From: Sesamum alatum
Lineage: Eukaryota > Streptophyta > Magnoliopsida > Lamiales > Pedaliaceae
Assembly: GCA_034509735.1 (NCBI GenBank)
Contig: JACGWO010000012.1
Location: forward strand, 9,608,367 to 9,672,366
DNA length: 64,000 nt
Direction of reading: 5' to 3'
The notes under the pieces are model-generated. The model saw only the letters and a program-made list of their open reading frames with translations, searched no databases and was not told the DNA's origin. The translations under genes were made by a program, and so were the position numbers. This document shows positions 21,049 to 31,555 of this stretch, in pieces. The stretch's first letter is position 1, and every line of letters starts with the position of its first letter.

Positions 21049-22340
21049 TGTTAGAATAGGTGACCATGTAAGCCAATTTTGGTAGGAATATGTAACCTAT
21101 GTCTAGACAATTTTAGGTGTTTCATAAAACATATATGAATAAAGAAGTGAAAATTTCATATGGCAATACTTTGTTTACGTTAACTTATATCTGCTTTTAC
21201 ATATCTGTTCACTACGCAAACAAAGCCCACGGACTGAGAATCGATTTCGGGGATTGGGACTACGCTTGGAGGTAGGTTCATGAATACCGAATCAGTCCGA
21301 ATATCTCCAAGTCAAGGAATCACGAAAATGGGTACCGGGATTCCCTTTGAGACTTGCACTAAGCATCTGCTGTCGTATTTCATCGACGGGTGACGAAGGT
21401 CGTCTAAGCAGTGTTAGTGGGTCAGCATGATAGGAAGTAGCTGACTGAGGTGACTCGCGGGAACCGTCTTATGGAGGACCTTGAGTATGGTCCGCAAGGT
21501 ATGACGTATTCCCAGTTCAAACGGTACAGGTCAAGTCCTTTGACTTTAGGAACTGCTGAGTTTACCTGTGCATCAGGTCTGTATTTTAGATATGGTGAGA
21601 GATTGCCAAAATACTCTTGAGTAGTCATAAGCCATGTCTAGTGCAGCTCGGGTGTACAGAGTGACAGTAGTTTCCAAGAAAGGATCTGTCTCTTGTCAAA
21701 AGGTATTGACAGTTGAGTCTCATGTATGCTCTGTGTCTTGTCCCTGAAATCTGTGGCCACAGTAACTGAACAGAAGGGAAGGTTTCCCTTGCGGCGTTTA
21801 GTAAGGACGGACCGACACTTAGGTCTAAAATGGGTACCTGCATTTTTCCGTGCCCTAGACTCTAAGTGATGAGACCGAAGACAGAAGGACAAGTGTACTG
21901 TTAGGGCCTAAATGTTCATCCCCGATTATTTCACCTAGTCTCTAGTGCCATGGACCGTTGCTAGATGGCCACCCATGGTAACAGGCGGATTCTAGAAATC
22001 CGACCAAGTCTAGCTGAAAGGTGAACCTAAAGAGTCACACACTATCCACACATACTTAAGTATTTAATTTGGAATTAAATATTGGAGTAAAGGAATGATT
22101 AAATTAGATTTAATCGGGTCCTATATTTTCTTAGAGAAATTAATTCCTTCTATTTGATAAAGGGAATTAAATTAATAAATTGAATTTATTAAGGGAATTG
22201 ATTTAATGGGCCTAGAATAAATTTTAATATTTATTTATTATATTTATTTGGCCTCTTGAAATATTTAATGGAATTTAAATATTCCATTAAATTAAAATCA
22301 ACGGTTGAGATGGAAAGGGGAGATGGAAGGCTAGGATTGG

Positions 22341-22400
22341 TTTGACTAGGTCAAACACTAGTTTGACTTGGACTTTGACTAGGTCAAAATCCTAGTCAAA
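22341..22400 (+). promoter_or_regulatory. Cluster of six W-box cores in family A LTR promoter
   Basis: Three TTGAC cores lie on each strand within 60 bp, mostly as the palindrome TTTGACTAGGTCAAA (22341-22355 and 22374-22388). All fit TTGAC[C/T], the WRKY-binding consensus. The cluster ends 47 bp before the TATA box and recurs in all A LTRs that keep this region, for example 1192-1252 reversed. Stress-responsive transcription is an inference. Confidence 0.65.
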
Positions 22401-22446
22401 TTAGAGTTCTTAGAGTTGGAGTTTAAAGAGGATTAAACTCCTCCTC

Positions 22447-22454
22447 TATATAAA
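22447..22454 (+). promoter_or_regulatory. TATA box of family A LTR promoter
   Basis: TATATAAA follows CTCCTC and precedes a CT-rich leader (TCTCTCTCCCTCTTACC). It is conserved in the other A LTRs (for example 32206-32213; reversed at 1137-1144), with the variant TATAAATA in the nested copies. The predicted start lies about 30 bp downstream. Confidence 0.7.
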
Positions 22455-23027
22455 CCTCTAGCTTCCAACAATTATAGCGTGATAAAATTCCAACACCCAC
22501 ACAACACACACTCGTCTCTCTCCCTCTTACCTCTCGTCCGCCCGCTCTCTCTCTACAAGAAATATATTTTCTTGTTCTTTTGTTCTTGGAACACTAGAAC
22601 ATTGATGAATCAATACCGTTAATTGATAACGTGTCGTTGATTCATCCACTCCAAAATATACACTTGTTCGTTGCTAGCATGGCGTACAAGATACGTGGGT
22701 GGATCATGTGTCACGATTTGGAGGGTCTCAAGAACGAGATCTTGGTGCAAAACGGGGAACAACGTGAGTAGCCGTTGAAGACGAAAACAACAACGGGTAG
22801 GTCTCGGTTTACGTTTTCGCCTCCTTTTTATTTTTCAATCCTATGGCCTCCATGATTGCTTACGTGTTATTTATTCATGAGATACACCGAACACCCGGGA
22901 AATCTGAAGGGTACACCCCTTGAGCGTGTTCTTTAATTCATTAAAGCATGCTTATTTTTTTGTACTTTATTTTATATCGCGCTTCCACATTCGCGCAATT
23001 TCTCGGGACGATCCACGATTTCTTTCA

Positions 23028-24009
23028 GTGGTATCAGAGCCCGGTTCGGTGTATAGGCCTAGGGTTTATGTGCGTTTTTAAGCATGAAACGTGATATTGG
23101 CATGTTTTTAATTAAATCTTGATTTTCTTGATTTTAAAGCATGTCGTTTTAATGGCTTTCGATTCGTGTGAATTTCTGAATATTGGTATTTTTTCTATTT
23201 TTCTTGGGAAACGGGGTGGAATAATTGAACGGAAAACGAGAAACGCCGCAGCCGGCCAACCGGGAGGGGTGGCCGCACGTAGCCGCGCGCTGCCGGCAGG
23301 GCAGACGCGCGCAGGCAAGGGAAGCCTGCGCGCACCCGCCCAGCCGATCGCACAGAGGCAGCACGGAGCCAGGGTGGCTGCGCGCAGGCGTGCGCGCATG
23401 CAGACGAGGGTATCTGCGCGCGCGCGCAAGGCTGCGCGCCTGAGAGTCCAGGCGCGCGCGCACGCAGACAGAGGTGTCTGCGCGCGCGCGCCCGGCAGGC
23501 GTGCCCAGTGCACGTGTGCACGCGCACTACGCAGGGCGCGGCCGGCAGCCAGCAGGCCAGCGCGCGCGCGAGGCAAGGGAGCCTGCGCGCGCGACAGCCA
23601 GGCAGCGCCTGCGTGCGCGCAAGGGCGGCAGGCTGAGCCTGCTGCCCGGCCTGCCGGCGGCGGCGACTGCTAGGGTTTTAAAACCCTAGTAGTGTTTTTT
23701 TTATTTTGTTATTTTTTAAAATTATTTTCAGTTTTAATTTTTGAATTAATTCTGAAAAATCATTTTTGGGTTCAATTATGCCTAATTTTCTAAAGACATT
23801 ATTTTAGGAGTAAAATAAATTGGATTTGGAATCCCGGGGTTATTTTACTTAAAATAATGAGGAAAGGTTTTCCTAAAACGAGAAAATATTATTACCAATA
23901 TTTGTGTTTTATTTTTCACACGTTATGCACATAATTATTTATTTTATTATTTTGAATATTTGAGATTGGAAATCATGTGTTGTTGGTGTAATGTAATTAT
24001 ATGTTTGGC
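23028..24009 (+). mobile_element. Family A leader, first part, with GC-rich island
   Basis: The untranslated leader starts at the primer-binding site. It has a GC-rich island at about 23244-23665 and the palindromic telo-box at 23670-23689. It is interrupted at 24010 by a nested minus-strand A element and resumes at 27909. Removing the insertion gives a leader of 2,185 bp, the same length as in the second unit. Confidence 0.85.
23029..23040 (+). other. Primer-binding site (initiator Met-tRNA type)
   Basis: TGGTATCAGAGC lies one base after the LTR end, where the 3' end of initiator Met-tRNA pairs to prime minus-strand DNA synthesis. It is the standard site of many plant copia elements. Confidence 0.92.
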
Positions 24010-26000
24010 AGAAAGAAATCGGTGGATCTTCCCGAGAATTTCGCGAATGCGGAAGCGTGATATAAAATAACGTACAAAAATTAAAGCATACTTTTAATAA
24101 TAAAATAACACGCTCAAGGGGTGTACCCTTGAGATTCCCGGGTGTTCGGTGTATCTCATGGTTAAACAACATGTAAAGAAATCATGGAGGCCATAGAGTT
24201 GAAAATAAAGAGAGACGAAAAATAAAACGAGACCTACCCGTTGTTGTTTTCGTCTTCAACAGCTACACGCGTTGTTCCGCGTTTTGCACTGAGATCTCGT
24301 TCTTGAGACCCTCCAAATCAAGACACACGATCCACCCGCGTATCTTGCACGTCGTGCTAGCAACGAACAAGTGTATATTTTGGAGTGGATGAATCAACAA
24401 TACGTTATCAATTAACGGTATTGATTCATCTAAGTTCTAATGTTCCAAGAACAAAAGAACTAAGAAAAATATTTTCTTGTTAGAGAGAGAGGGGCGGACG
24501 AGAGGTAAGGAGAGGGGAGAGTGTGTGTTGTGTGTGTGTTTTCAAGAATCATCATCCTCCAAAAGGTTGGAAGCTAGAGGTATTTATAGAGGAGGAGTTT
24601 AATCCTCTTTAAACTCCAACTCTAAGAACCCTAATTTGACAAGGATTTTGACCTAGTCAAAGTCCTAGTCAAACTAGTGTTTGACCTAATCAAATGAATC
24701 CTAGCCTTCCATCTCCCCCTTTCCATCTCAACCGTTGATTTTAATTTAATGGAATATTTAAATCCTATTAAATATTCCAAAAGGCTAAAAGAATAAATAT
24801 AATAAATAAATATTAATATTTACTCTAAGCCCATTAAATCAATCCTTTAATAAATCCTATTTATTAATTTAATTCCCTTTATCAAATAGAAGGAATTAAT
24901 TTCTCCAAGAAAATATAGGACCCGATTAAATCTAATTTAATCATTCCATTACTCCAATATTTGATTCCAAATTAAATACTAAGTGTGTGTGGATAGTGTG
25001 TGACTCTTTAGGTTCACCTTTCAGCTAGACTTGGTCGGATTCCTAGAATCCGTCCGTTACCATGGGTGGCCATCTAGCAACGGTCCATGGCACTAGAGAC
25101 TAGGTGAAATAATTGGGGATGAACATTTATGCTCTAACAGTACACTTGTCCTTTTGTCTTCGGTCTCATCATTTAGAGTCTAGGGCACTGAAAAAGCAGG
25201 TACCCATTTTGGACCTAAGTGTCGGTCTGTCCTTACTAAACGCCGCAAGGAAAACCTTTCCCTTCTGTTCAGTTACTGTGGCCACAGATTTCAGGGACAA
25301 GACACAGAGCATACATGAGACTCAACTGTCAATACCTTTTGACAGGAGACAGATCCTTTCTTGGAAACTACTGTCACTCTGTACACCCGAGCTGCATTAG
25401 ACATGGTTTATGACTACTCAAGCGTATTTTGGCAATCTCTCACCATATCTAAGATAAAGACCTGATGCACAGGTAAACTCAGCAGTTCCTCAAGTCAAAG
25501 GACTTTGCCTGTACCGTTGGAACCGGGAATACACGTCATACCTTGCTGACCATACTCAAGGTCCTCTGTAAAGACGGTTCCCGCGAGTCACCTCAGTCAG
25601 CTTTTTCCTAGCATGCTGACCCACTAACACTGCTTAGACGACCTTCGTCACCCGTCGATGAAATACGACAGCAGATGCTTAGTGCAAGTCTCAAAGGGAA
25701 TCCCGGTACCCATTTTCGGGATTCCTTGACTTGGAGATTTCCGGACTGATTCGGTGAGACTGATTTCATGGACCTACCTCCAAGCGTAGTCCCAGTCCCC
25801 GAAATCGTTTCTCAATCCGTGGGCTTTGTTTGCGTAGTGAACAGAAATGTAAATGCAGATATAAGTAAACGTAAACAAAGTATTGCCATATGAATTTTCA
25901 CTTCTTTATTCATAAATGTTTCATCAAATACCAAAAAATTGTTTAGACATAGGTTACATATTCCTGCCAAAATTGGCTTACATGGTCACCTATTCTAACA
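24010..26000 (-). repeat. Family A LTR (3' LTR of nested element)
   Basis: This is a 1,991-bp A LTR of a subtype distinguished by TTTCAAGAATCATCATCC where the outer LTR has GAATTTCATCACC. Its terminal TGAAAG has mutated to AGAAAG at 24010. The reversed polypurine tract ATCTCCCACTTGACC follows at 26001. Confidence 0.88.
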
Positions 26001-26016
26001 ATCTCCCACTTGACCT

Positions 26017-26766
26017 TTAAAGCCAATTGCCCATATGCTTAATCCCCATCTTCTCAAGATGTTGCGTATGAGCGCTCTGCGACATAGGATTTGTCAGCGG
26101 GTCTGCTGTGTTGTCTGCCGAGTTGACTCGGTCCATCCGGACGTCACCTCTTCCTACCATTTCTCTAAGAAGATGGTAGCGTGTAAGAATGTGTTTAGAA
26201 CGGTGATGAGATCTCGGTTCCTTTGCTTGCGCTATTGCGCCGTTGTTATCACAGAAGATGACAACAGGCTCGGCGATGCTAGGCACCACACCCAACTCTT
26301 GGATGTAGTTTCTCATCCAAACCGCTTCCTTAGCAGCTTCTGAAGCTGCTATGTATTCAGCCTCTGGGGTGGAGTCAGCAATGGTTGCTTGCTTGGAACT
26401 TTTCCAAGCTACTACTCCTCCATTGAGTTTGAATACGTACCCCGATTGAGACTTGGCATCATCGTCATCAAACTGGAAGCTAGCGTCGCTAAAGCCTTCC
26501 AGAATTAGTTCTCCATTGCCATAGACTAGGAACATTTCCTTAGTCCTCCTTAGGTACTTAAGGATGCCCTTAACAGCATTCCAATGTGCCTCTCCTGCGC
26601 AGGACTGATATCTGCTTGTCACGCTCAAAGCGTATGCAGTGTCAGGCCTAGTGCAGTGGACCGCATATTGTATGCTACCTACGACAGAAGCATAGGGGAT
26701 GATTTTCATCTTTTTCAAGTTCCTCATCAGTCTGTGGGGACTGTTTCTTGGATAACTTGATCCCAT
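26017..26766 (-). pseudogene. Copia RNase H domain (nested element, first unit)
   Basis: A 249-codon open stretch includes the connection region (PYASVVGSIQY) and a complete RNase H with GFSDASF, KSQSGYVF, DSTPEAEY (usually DSTTEAEY), FCDNNGAI and ADPLTNPMSQ. It ends MGIKHMGNWL with a stop at the natural C-terminus. The frame is shifted relative to the polymerase piece upstream at about 26768. Confidence 0.85.
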
Positions 26767-26769
26767 GCC

Positions 26770-27309
26770 TCATTGGAAGGAATCCTCGTTGGAGTTGTCC
26801 ATTCGATATCTCTTTAGGACTTTCTCCATATACGAGTTTTGGGTGAGTCCTAACATCCTTTTAGATCTGTCCCTGACAATCTGGATGCCTAGGATGTAGG
26901 AGGCTTCACCCAAGTCCTTCATGGAAAACAGGATTGACAACCATGCTTTTGTGTTTCCTAACATTCTAACTTCATTACCAATGAGCAGAATGTCATCCAC
27001 ATAAAGCACTAGGAACACTATTGAGCTCCCACTGACCTTCTTGTATACACAAGGGTCGGATTCGTTTTTGATGAAGTCATAACTCCGTATTACTTCATCA
27101 AAGCGAATGTTCCAATTTCGGGAGGCTTGTTTGAGGCCATAGATGGACTTCTGGAGACGACAGACTTTCTGTTCTTCTCTAGTGACCGTGAAACTCTGCG
27201 GCTGATCCATATAGATCTCTTCTTCAATGAAACCGTTGAGGAAGGCCGTTTTCACGTCCATCTGCCATATCTCATAGTTATACCATGGTGCTATGGCGAG
27301 CAGAATTCG
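26770..27309 (-). pseudogene. Copia reverse transcriptase fragment (nested element, first unit)
   Basis: The frame carries WQMDVKTAFLNGFIEEEIYMDQ, YGLKQASRNWNIRFDEV, the YVDDILLIGNE palm motif and the thumb region. The N-terminal fingers and everything upstream are missing because the sequence jumps into LTR at 27309. Asp after the GN of the palm block is Glu here. Confidence 0.85.
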
Positions 27310-27908
27310 ACATGGTTTATGACTACTCAAGCGTATTTTGGCAATCTCTCACCATATCTAAGATAAAGACCTGATGCACAGGTAAACTCAGCAGTTCCTC
27401 AAGTCAAAGAACTTGGCCTGTACCGTTGGAACCGGGAATACACGTCATACCTTGCTGACCATACTCAAGGTCCTCCGTAAGACGGTTCCCGCGAGTCACC
27501 TCAGTCAGCTGCTTCCTAGCATGCTGACCCACTAACACTGCTTAGACGACCTTCGTCACCCGTCGATGAAATACGACAGCAGATGCTTAGTGCAAGTCTC
27601 AAAGGGAATCCCGGTACCCATTTTTGGGATTCCTTGACTTGGAGATTTCCGGACTGATTCGGTAAGACTGATTTCATGGACCTACCTCCCAGCGTAGTCC
27701 CAGTCCCCGAAATCGTTTCTCAGTCCGTGGGCTTTGTTTCCATAGTGAACAGAAATGTAAATGCAGATATAAGTGAACGTAAACAAAGTATTGCCATATG
27801 AATTTTCACTTCTTTATTCATAGATGTTTTATCAAATACCAAAAAATTGTTTAGACATAGGTTACATATTCCTGCCAAAATTGGCTTACATGGTCACCTA
27901 TTCTAACA
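27309..27908 (-). repeat. Partial family A LTR (U3 side of the nested 5' LTR)
   Basis: The sequence GACATGGTTTATGAC...CTATTCTAACA matches the last 600 bp of the reversed LTR (compare 25396-26000 and 41617-42216). It is fused to reverse transcriptase on its left and to leader sequence (TGGATCATGTG) on its right. Confidence 0.87.
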
Positions 27909-29111
27909 TGGATCATGTGATTATGTGTGTTGGATGGAAATGGATGATCACGAGCCTTAGACCGAATGTATGGTTTATTTTCTGTTGGGCCTGTGTGCCT
28001 CTTTTACTGCTTTCTCCTTCTCTCTTTCTAGTTGCCTTGGAATAATAAGGCATTCTACCTCCCTCCTTATGTACTCCCCCGGGGTTTTCGCTGGGGTTTC
28101 TTTTTTAATATGTAATGAGAGTAGACTAGGAGTGAGGTTTCTATTTTTGTAATTGGTGGAGAAGAAGGAAGGACCACATGGAGAGCCCAGACGGGAGGTC
28201 CCTTGAAGTTTTCCATGAAGTGAAGAAAGAGAAAAGAGACCAAGGCCCATCAGCATGATGATTGGGTTACTATTAATGTAATAGTATAGGACCAACCCTA
28301 GATTGACCATAGATCCACTGCGGGCTCAAAGGGTCGCATAGGATTTGGGCTCGTGATCATCCAACAGGGGCGTGCTAGGCTTTAATTTTGCATGTGGTTA
28401 TTATGATGGATGAATGGGCTTTTATTTATCATATAACTGCTATGGATGGTTTAATTTACGCATTATGGATTTATGTGTGAATGTTTATTTATTTGAGATC
28501 TCGGTCATTTACTACTCTCACATTGGTTCGACCAATGTCAAAATATTAGACCCCAGACAAAATGGACATGAACTCTAGGAGTTTGTCCATGCCTTCCAAT
28601 CCATGGCATAGTGAGGAAGCTGCTTTAGATCAATAGCGTGGTCTCACGAGTAGTGACACGTTATTGTACTTAAAGGATGCTGCACTATATCATGAACGAA
28701 AAATGGGCTGCTGTTACCTGTCTCACGAGTCATGGGGTACCAGTGGGTCTGTGGCTCGGTCGATTGGGTTGGGTCTAACGCCCAATTAACATGATTCGCT
28801 TGGAGTCCTCGGGATCATGTGAAAGGGTGAGACAATAATCTTGGGAATCTCGTGGAACGAGAATGATATGGAATACCTCCCACAGGATCTTTTCCATGTG
28901 AATCGTAAAAGCGGGGTATGGGAAAAATCGCTGTGGATCCCAAGCCCACTAGGAAAGGATTTTCCCGAAAATCATGTTTGAGAGTACCGTGTTTTCGTAT
29001 AAATAGTAGGAGGATTAAATGACTAAAGTCCATGCATTTAATTATTTTATCAAACCACCGTCCTTTATTTTTCTGCTGATCGTGCGCTGTATTTTAAAAT
29101 GTAGATTTAAA
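27909..29111 (+). mobile_element. Family A leader, second part
   Basis: The leader resumes after the nested element and runs to the gag ATG. It holds variants of the CACGAGTCGTG dyad pair (about 28642 and 28720), a TCTCGT/ACGAGA stem (28848-28862) and TATAAATAG (28998-29006). No frame in it looks coding. Confidence 0.8.
28848..28862 (+). other. Covarying stem in the leader (family A form)
   Basis: Arms TCTCGT and ACGAGA around GGA. At the same place family B has TCTCAT and ATGAGA around TGG (433-447), so the fifth pair changes from A-U to G-C with pairing kept. It may be an RNA stem in the packaged transcript. Confidence 0.45.
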
Positions 29112-30110
29112 ATGTCTAAGAACCCACTTTCCACCATTCTTGAGACAAACAAATTCAATGGAATAAATTACAACGACTGGTTGCGCAATCTCAGGATAGT
29201 CCTAGATTACGAGAACCAAGGCTACGTCATGGACGAGCCTCTCCCTAGGACCTTGCCGGAAGGATCCACGCCAGAAGAACGTGAGACGTTCGAGACTTGG
29301 CATAAGGATAACCGGAATGTCCGTAGCGTCATACTTGCTTCGTTGACCAATGAGATTCAGAAGCAATATGAAAGGCTAGACGATGTCCCTTCCATTATGG
29401 CTCGCCTTAAGGATTGCTATGCAGTCCCGGACCGGCATACTAGGTATGTCGCGACGAAGGCGTTCTTTGGAACTAAAATGACAGAAGGATCCTCTGTACA
29501 AGAGCACGGGGTTAAAATGCTTACCCTGGTGGAAAAGCTCGAGGACCTAAAGGCAGGTCTCGATAATGAAACGTACATAGATGTGATCCTTCAGTCACTC
29601 CCACCCTTCTTTGACCAATTTCTCGTCAACTACAACATGAACGCACTTGAGAAGGGCATTCATGAGTTGATCAATATGTTGGTGCAATACGAGGCAACGA
29701 CTAAGAAGTCCACGCCTTCGGTATTGTTTGGAGGTGCTTCAACTTCCAATACGAAAGGCAAAGGTGCCGGACGTTGGAAGAAGAAGAAAGGGAAGGGAAA
29801 GGCCGTCAAAGCAGCTACGAACACTAAGAGTGTTCCCATTGCCAAAGAGAGGAAAGGCAAAGGAAAGGGAAAGGTTGTCTCCAAGCAACAGTCGAAGGCA
29901 TATGACATATGTATCAACTGCCGTGAGAAAGAGCATTGGAAGAGAGAGTGCCCCAAACTCTTCTCGAACCAAGGTATTTATGTGATTGAGGTTAATATGG
30001 TCACTAATTCTGCCTTTTGGGTATTAGATACCGGCTGTGGAGCTCACATTTGCAATAACTTGCAGGTGTTGAAAAGAAGTAGAAAACTGGGTAGCGGGGA
30101 CATGATCCTG
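29112..30110 (+). pseudogene. Copia gag and protease start (first family A unit)
   Basis: The ATG at 29112 is chosen because every copy starts MSKNPL; an in-frame ATG at 29019 lies in the leader and is not conserved. The frame includes the capsid region, the Lys/Gly-rich segment, a knuckle CINCREKEHWKREC (ligands intact, Gly replaced by Glu before His) and the protease WVLDTGCGAH. At 30110 the family sequence stops in GDMIL, and filler DNA leads to a spurious stop at 30140. The rest of the protease is deleted. Confidence 0.87.
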
Positions 30111-30155
30111 GTACATTGCTTTCATGGTCACCTATTCTAACATGGATCATGTGAT

Positions 30156-31142
30156 GAGGTGTGGAATTGCTCATCTACTTGGTACATTGCATAACGGGCT
30201 CTATATCTTGGAACAAACGAATTTCGTTCTCAACACTCAATACAAACGAAAATTAGATAATAACGGGAACGCACGTCTGTGACACGCTAGGCTAGGTCAC
30301 ATATCCCAAGACAGGATGAAGAGGTTGGTAGACTCAAAAAACCTAGAGGTTTGGGACTTGAGCGATCTACCAACTTGTGAATCCTGTCTAAGAGGGAAAA
30401 TGACCAAGAAGCCCTTTGTAGGACAACGTAGGCTTGCCACAGGTCTGTTGGACTTGGTCCATACAGACGTATGTGGAGCACTAAGGACGCAGACCCGAGG
30501 TGGGTTCTCCTACTTCATAACCTTTACCGATGATCATTCACGATATGGTTATGTTTACCTAATGAGGTACAAGTTTGAAGCTCTTGAGAGGTTTAAAGAA
30601 TTCAGACTTGGAGTAGAGAACCAGACCAACTGCAAAATTAAAGTCCTACGGTCGGACCGAGGCGGTGAATACCTTAGTACGGAGTTCCTAGATTATCTAA
30701 AAGAACATGGTATAATATCAGAATGGACACCTATAGGAACACCACAGTTAAATGGTGTCTCTGAAAGGAGGAATCGAACCCTGTTGGACATGGTTCGGTC
30801 TATGATGAGTTTTACCAAATTGCCCTTATCCTTTTGGGGCTATGCACTAGAAACGGCAGCCAAATTATTGAATTTAGCGCCTACTAGCACATTGACCCAA
30901 AAGCCATATGAGATATGGCACGGCAAGCCTGCGTCCTACAACTACTTGAAAGTGTGGGGTAGCCCCGCATACGTCAAGAGGTTAGTGGGAGATAAGCTAG
31001 AATCCAGGTCTAGCTTATGCAGGTTCAATGGATACCCTAAGGAAACTGCGGGTTATTACTTTTATGACCCCTTGGAACAAAAGGTGTTTGTTTCAAGAAA
31101 TGCAGTATTCTTGGAGCAAGGCTTCCCGGAGGATATCCAACT
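30156..31142 (+). pseudogene. Copia integrase (first family A unit)
   Basis: Homology resumes at about 30156 in the GAG-pre-integrase region, with a TGG-to-TGA stop near 30282. The open stretch from 30316 holds CESCLRGKM, HTDVCGAL, TFTDDHSRYGYVYLM, RSDRGGEY and YLKEHG, so the D,D,E triad positions are present. It continues through YEIWHGKPASYNYLKVWG and the VFVSRNAVFLEQGF tail. The family sequence ends at 31142, before any polymerase; this unit has no reverse transcriptase or RNase H. Confidence 0.87.
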
Positions 31143-31555
31143 TGATGAGGAAGGCCGTTTTGGAGTTGGCCTAACATGACTACTAATGGCTAACACTAGT
31201 GATCCTACGGCCTCCGCAGCAACGGCCTTGCCATCGCCTAGCCTTAGGATCATCTCATCCTTGGTTAGCCTTCTGCTGCTTTGCAGTGCCTGCAAATCAT
31301 TGCAGATGTGAGCACCACACCCGATATCCAATACCCATGAAGCAGAATTAGTAATCATATTTACTTCAACCACAAACATACCTGGGTTGGAGAGGAGTTG
31401 TGCGCACTCCCTCTTCCAATGCCCTTTCCCTTTGCAATGCATGCAGACATCATTTGCTTTGGACCGCTGAGAACCACGGGCCTTCCCTTTCCCTTTTCTC
31501 GGTCCAACCGGAGCAACAGGGACGTCCGGAGCGCGAGCAGGGGCCGCAACCGTCT
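31143..31555 (-). pseudogene. Family B gag C-terminus and protease fragment, trapped between the A units
   Basis: On the minus strand this matches 51625-51241 of the surrounding family B element. It carries an intact knuckle CMHCKGKGHWKREC and a protease motif changed from DTG to DIG. A 195-codon frame (31649-31062) runs from antisense A LTR through this fragment into antisense integrase, but it is a junction artefact. About 15 bp at the left edge (GAGGAAGGCCGTTTT) match the polymerase region of minus-strand elements. Confidence 0.85.

Larger units (their letters stand above)
21049..23027 (+). repeat. Family A LTR (5' LTR, plus strand)
   Basis: This 1,979-bp LTR is the clearest complete example: it opens TGTTAGAATAGGTGACC, ends TTTCTTTCA, and is followed by one base and the primer-binding site. 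It contains the W-box cluster (22341-22400), a TATATAAA box (22447-22454) and CT-rich sequence downstream, so U3 is about 1.43 kb and R-U5 about 0.55 kb. Confidence 0.93.
24010..27908 (-). mobile_element. Nested family A element with a large internal deletion (first unit)
   Basis: It consists of a 3' LTR (24010-26000), RNase H and part of reverse transcriptase (26017-27309), and the U3-side 600 bp of the 5' LTR (27309-27908). Compared with 33757-42216, everything from mid-polymerase to mid-5' LTR is missing. The break joins AGAATTCGA of the polymerase to GACATGG of the LTR with a two-base overlap. The outer junctions are at the same leader position as those of the second nested copy. Confidence 0.87.

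Noticed and set aside
29019..29111. Upstream in-frame ATG that would lengthen gag by 31 residues
   Set aside because: Other copies do not have it in frame, and all start MSKNP(L/F) or MSKNLL at the downstream ATG.
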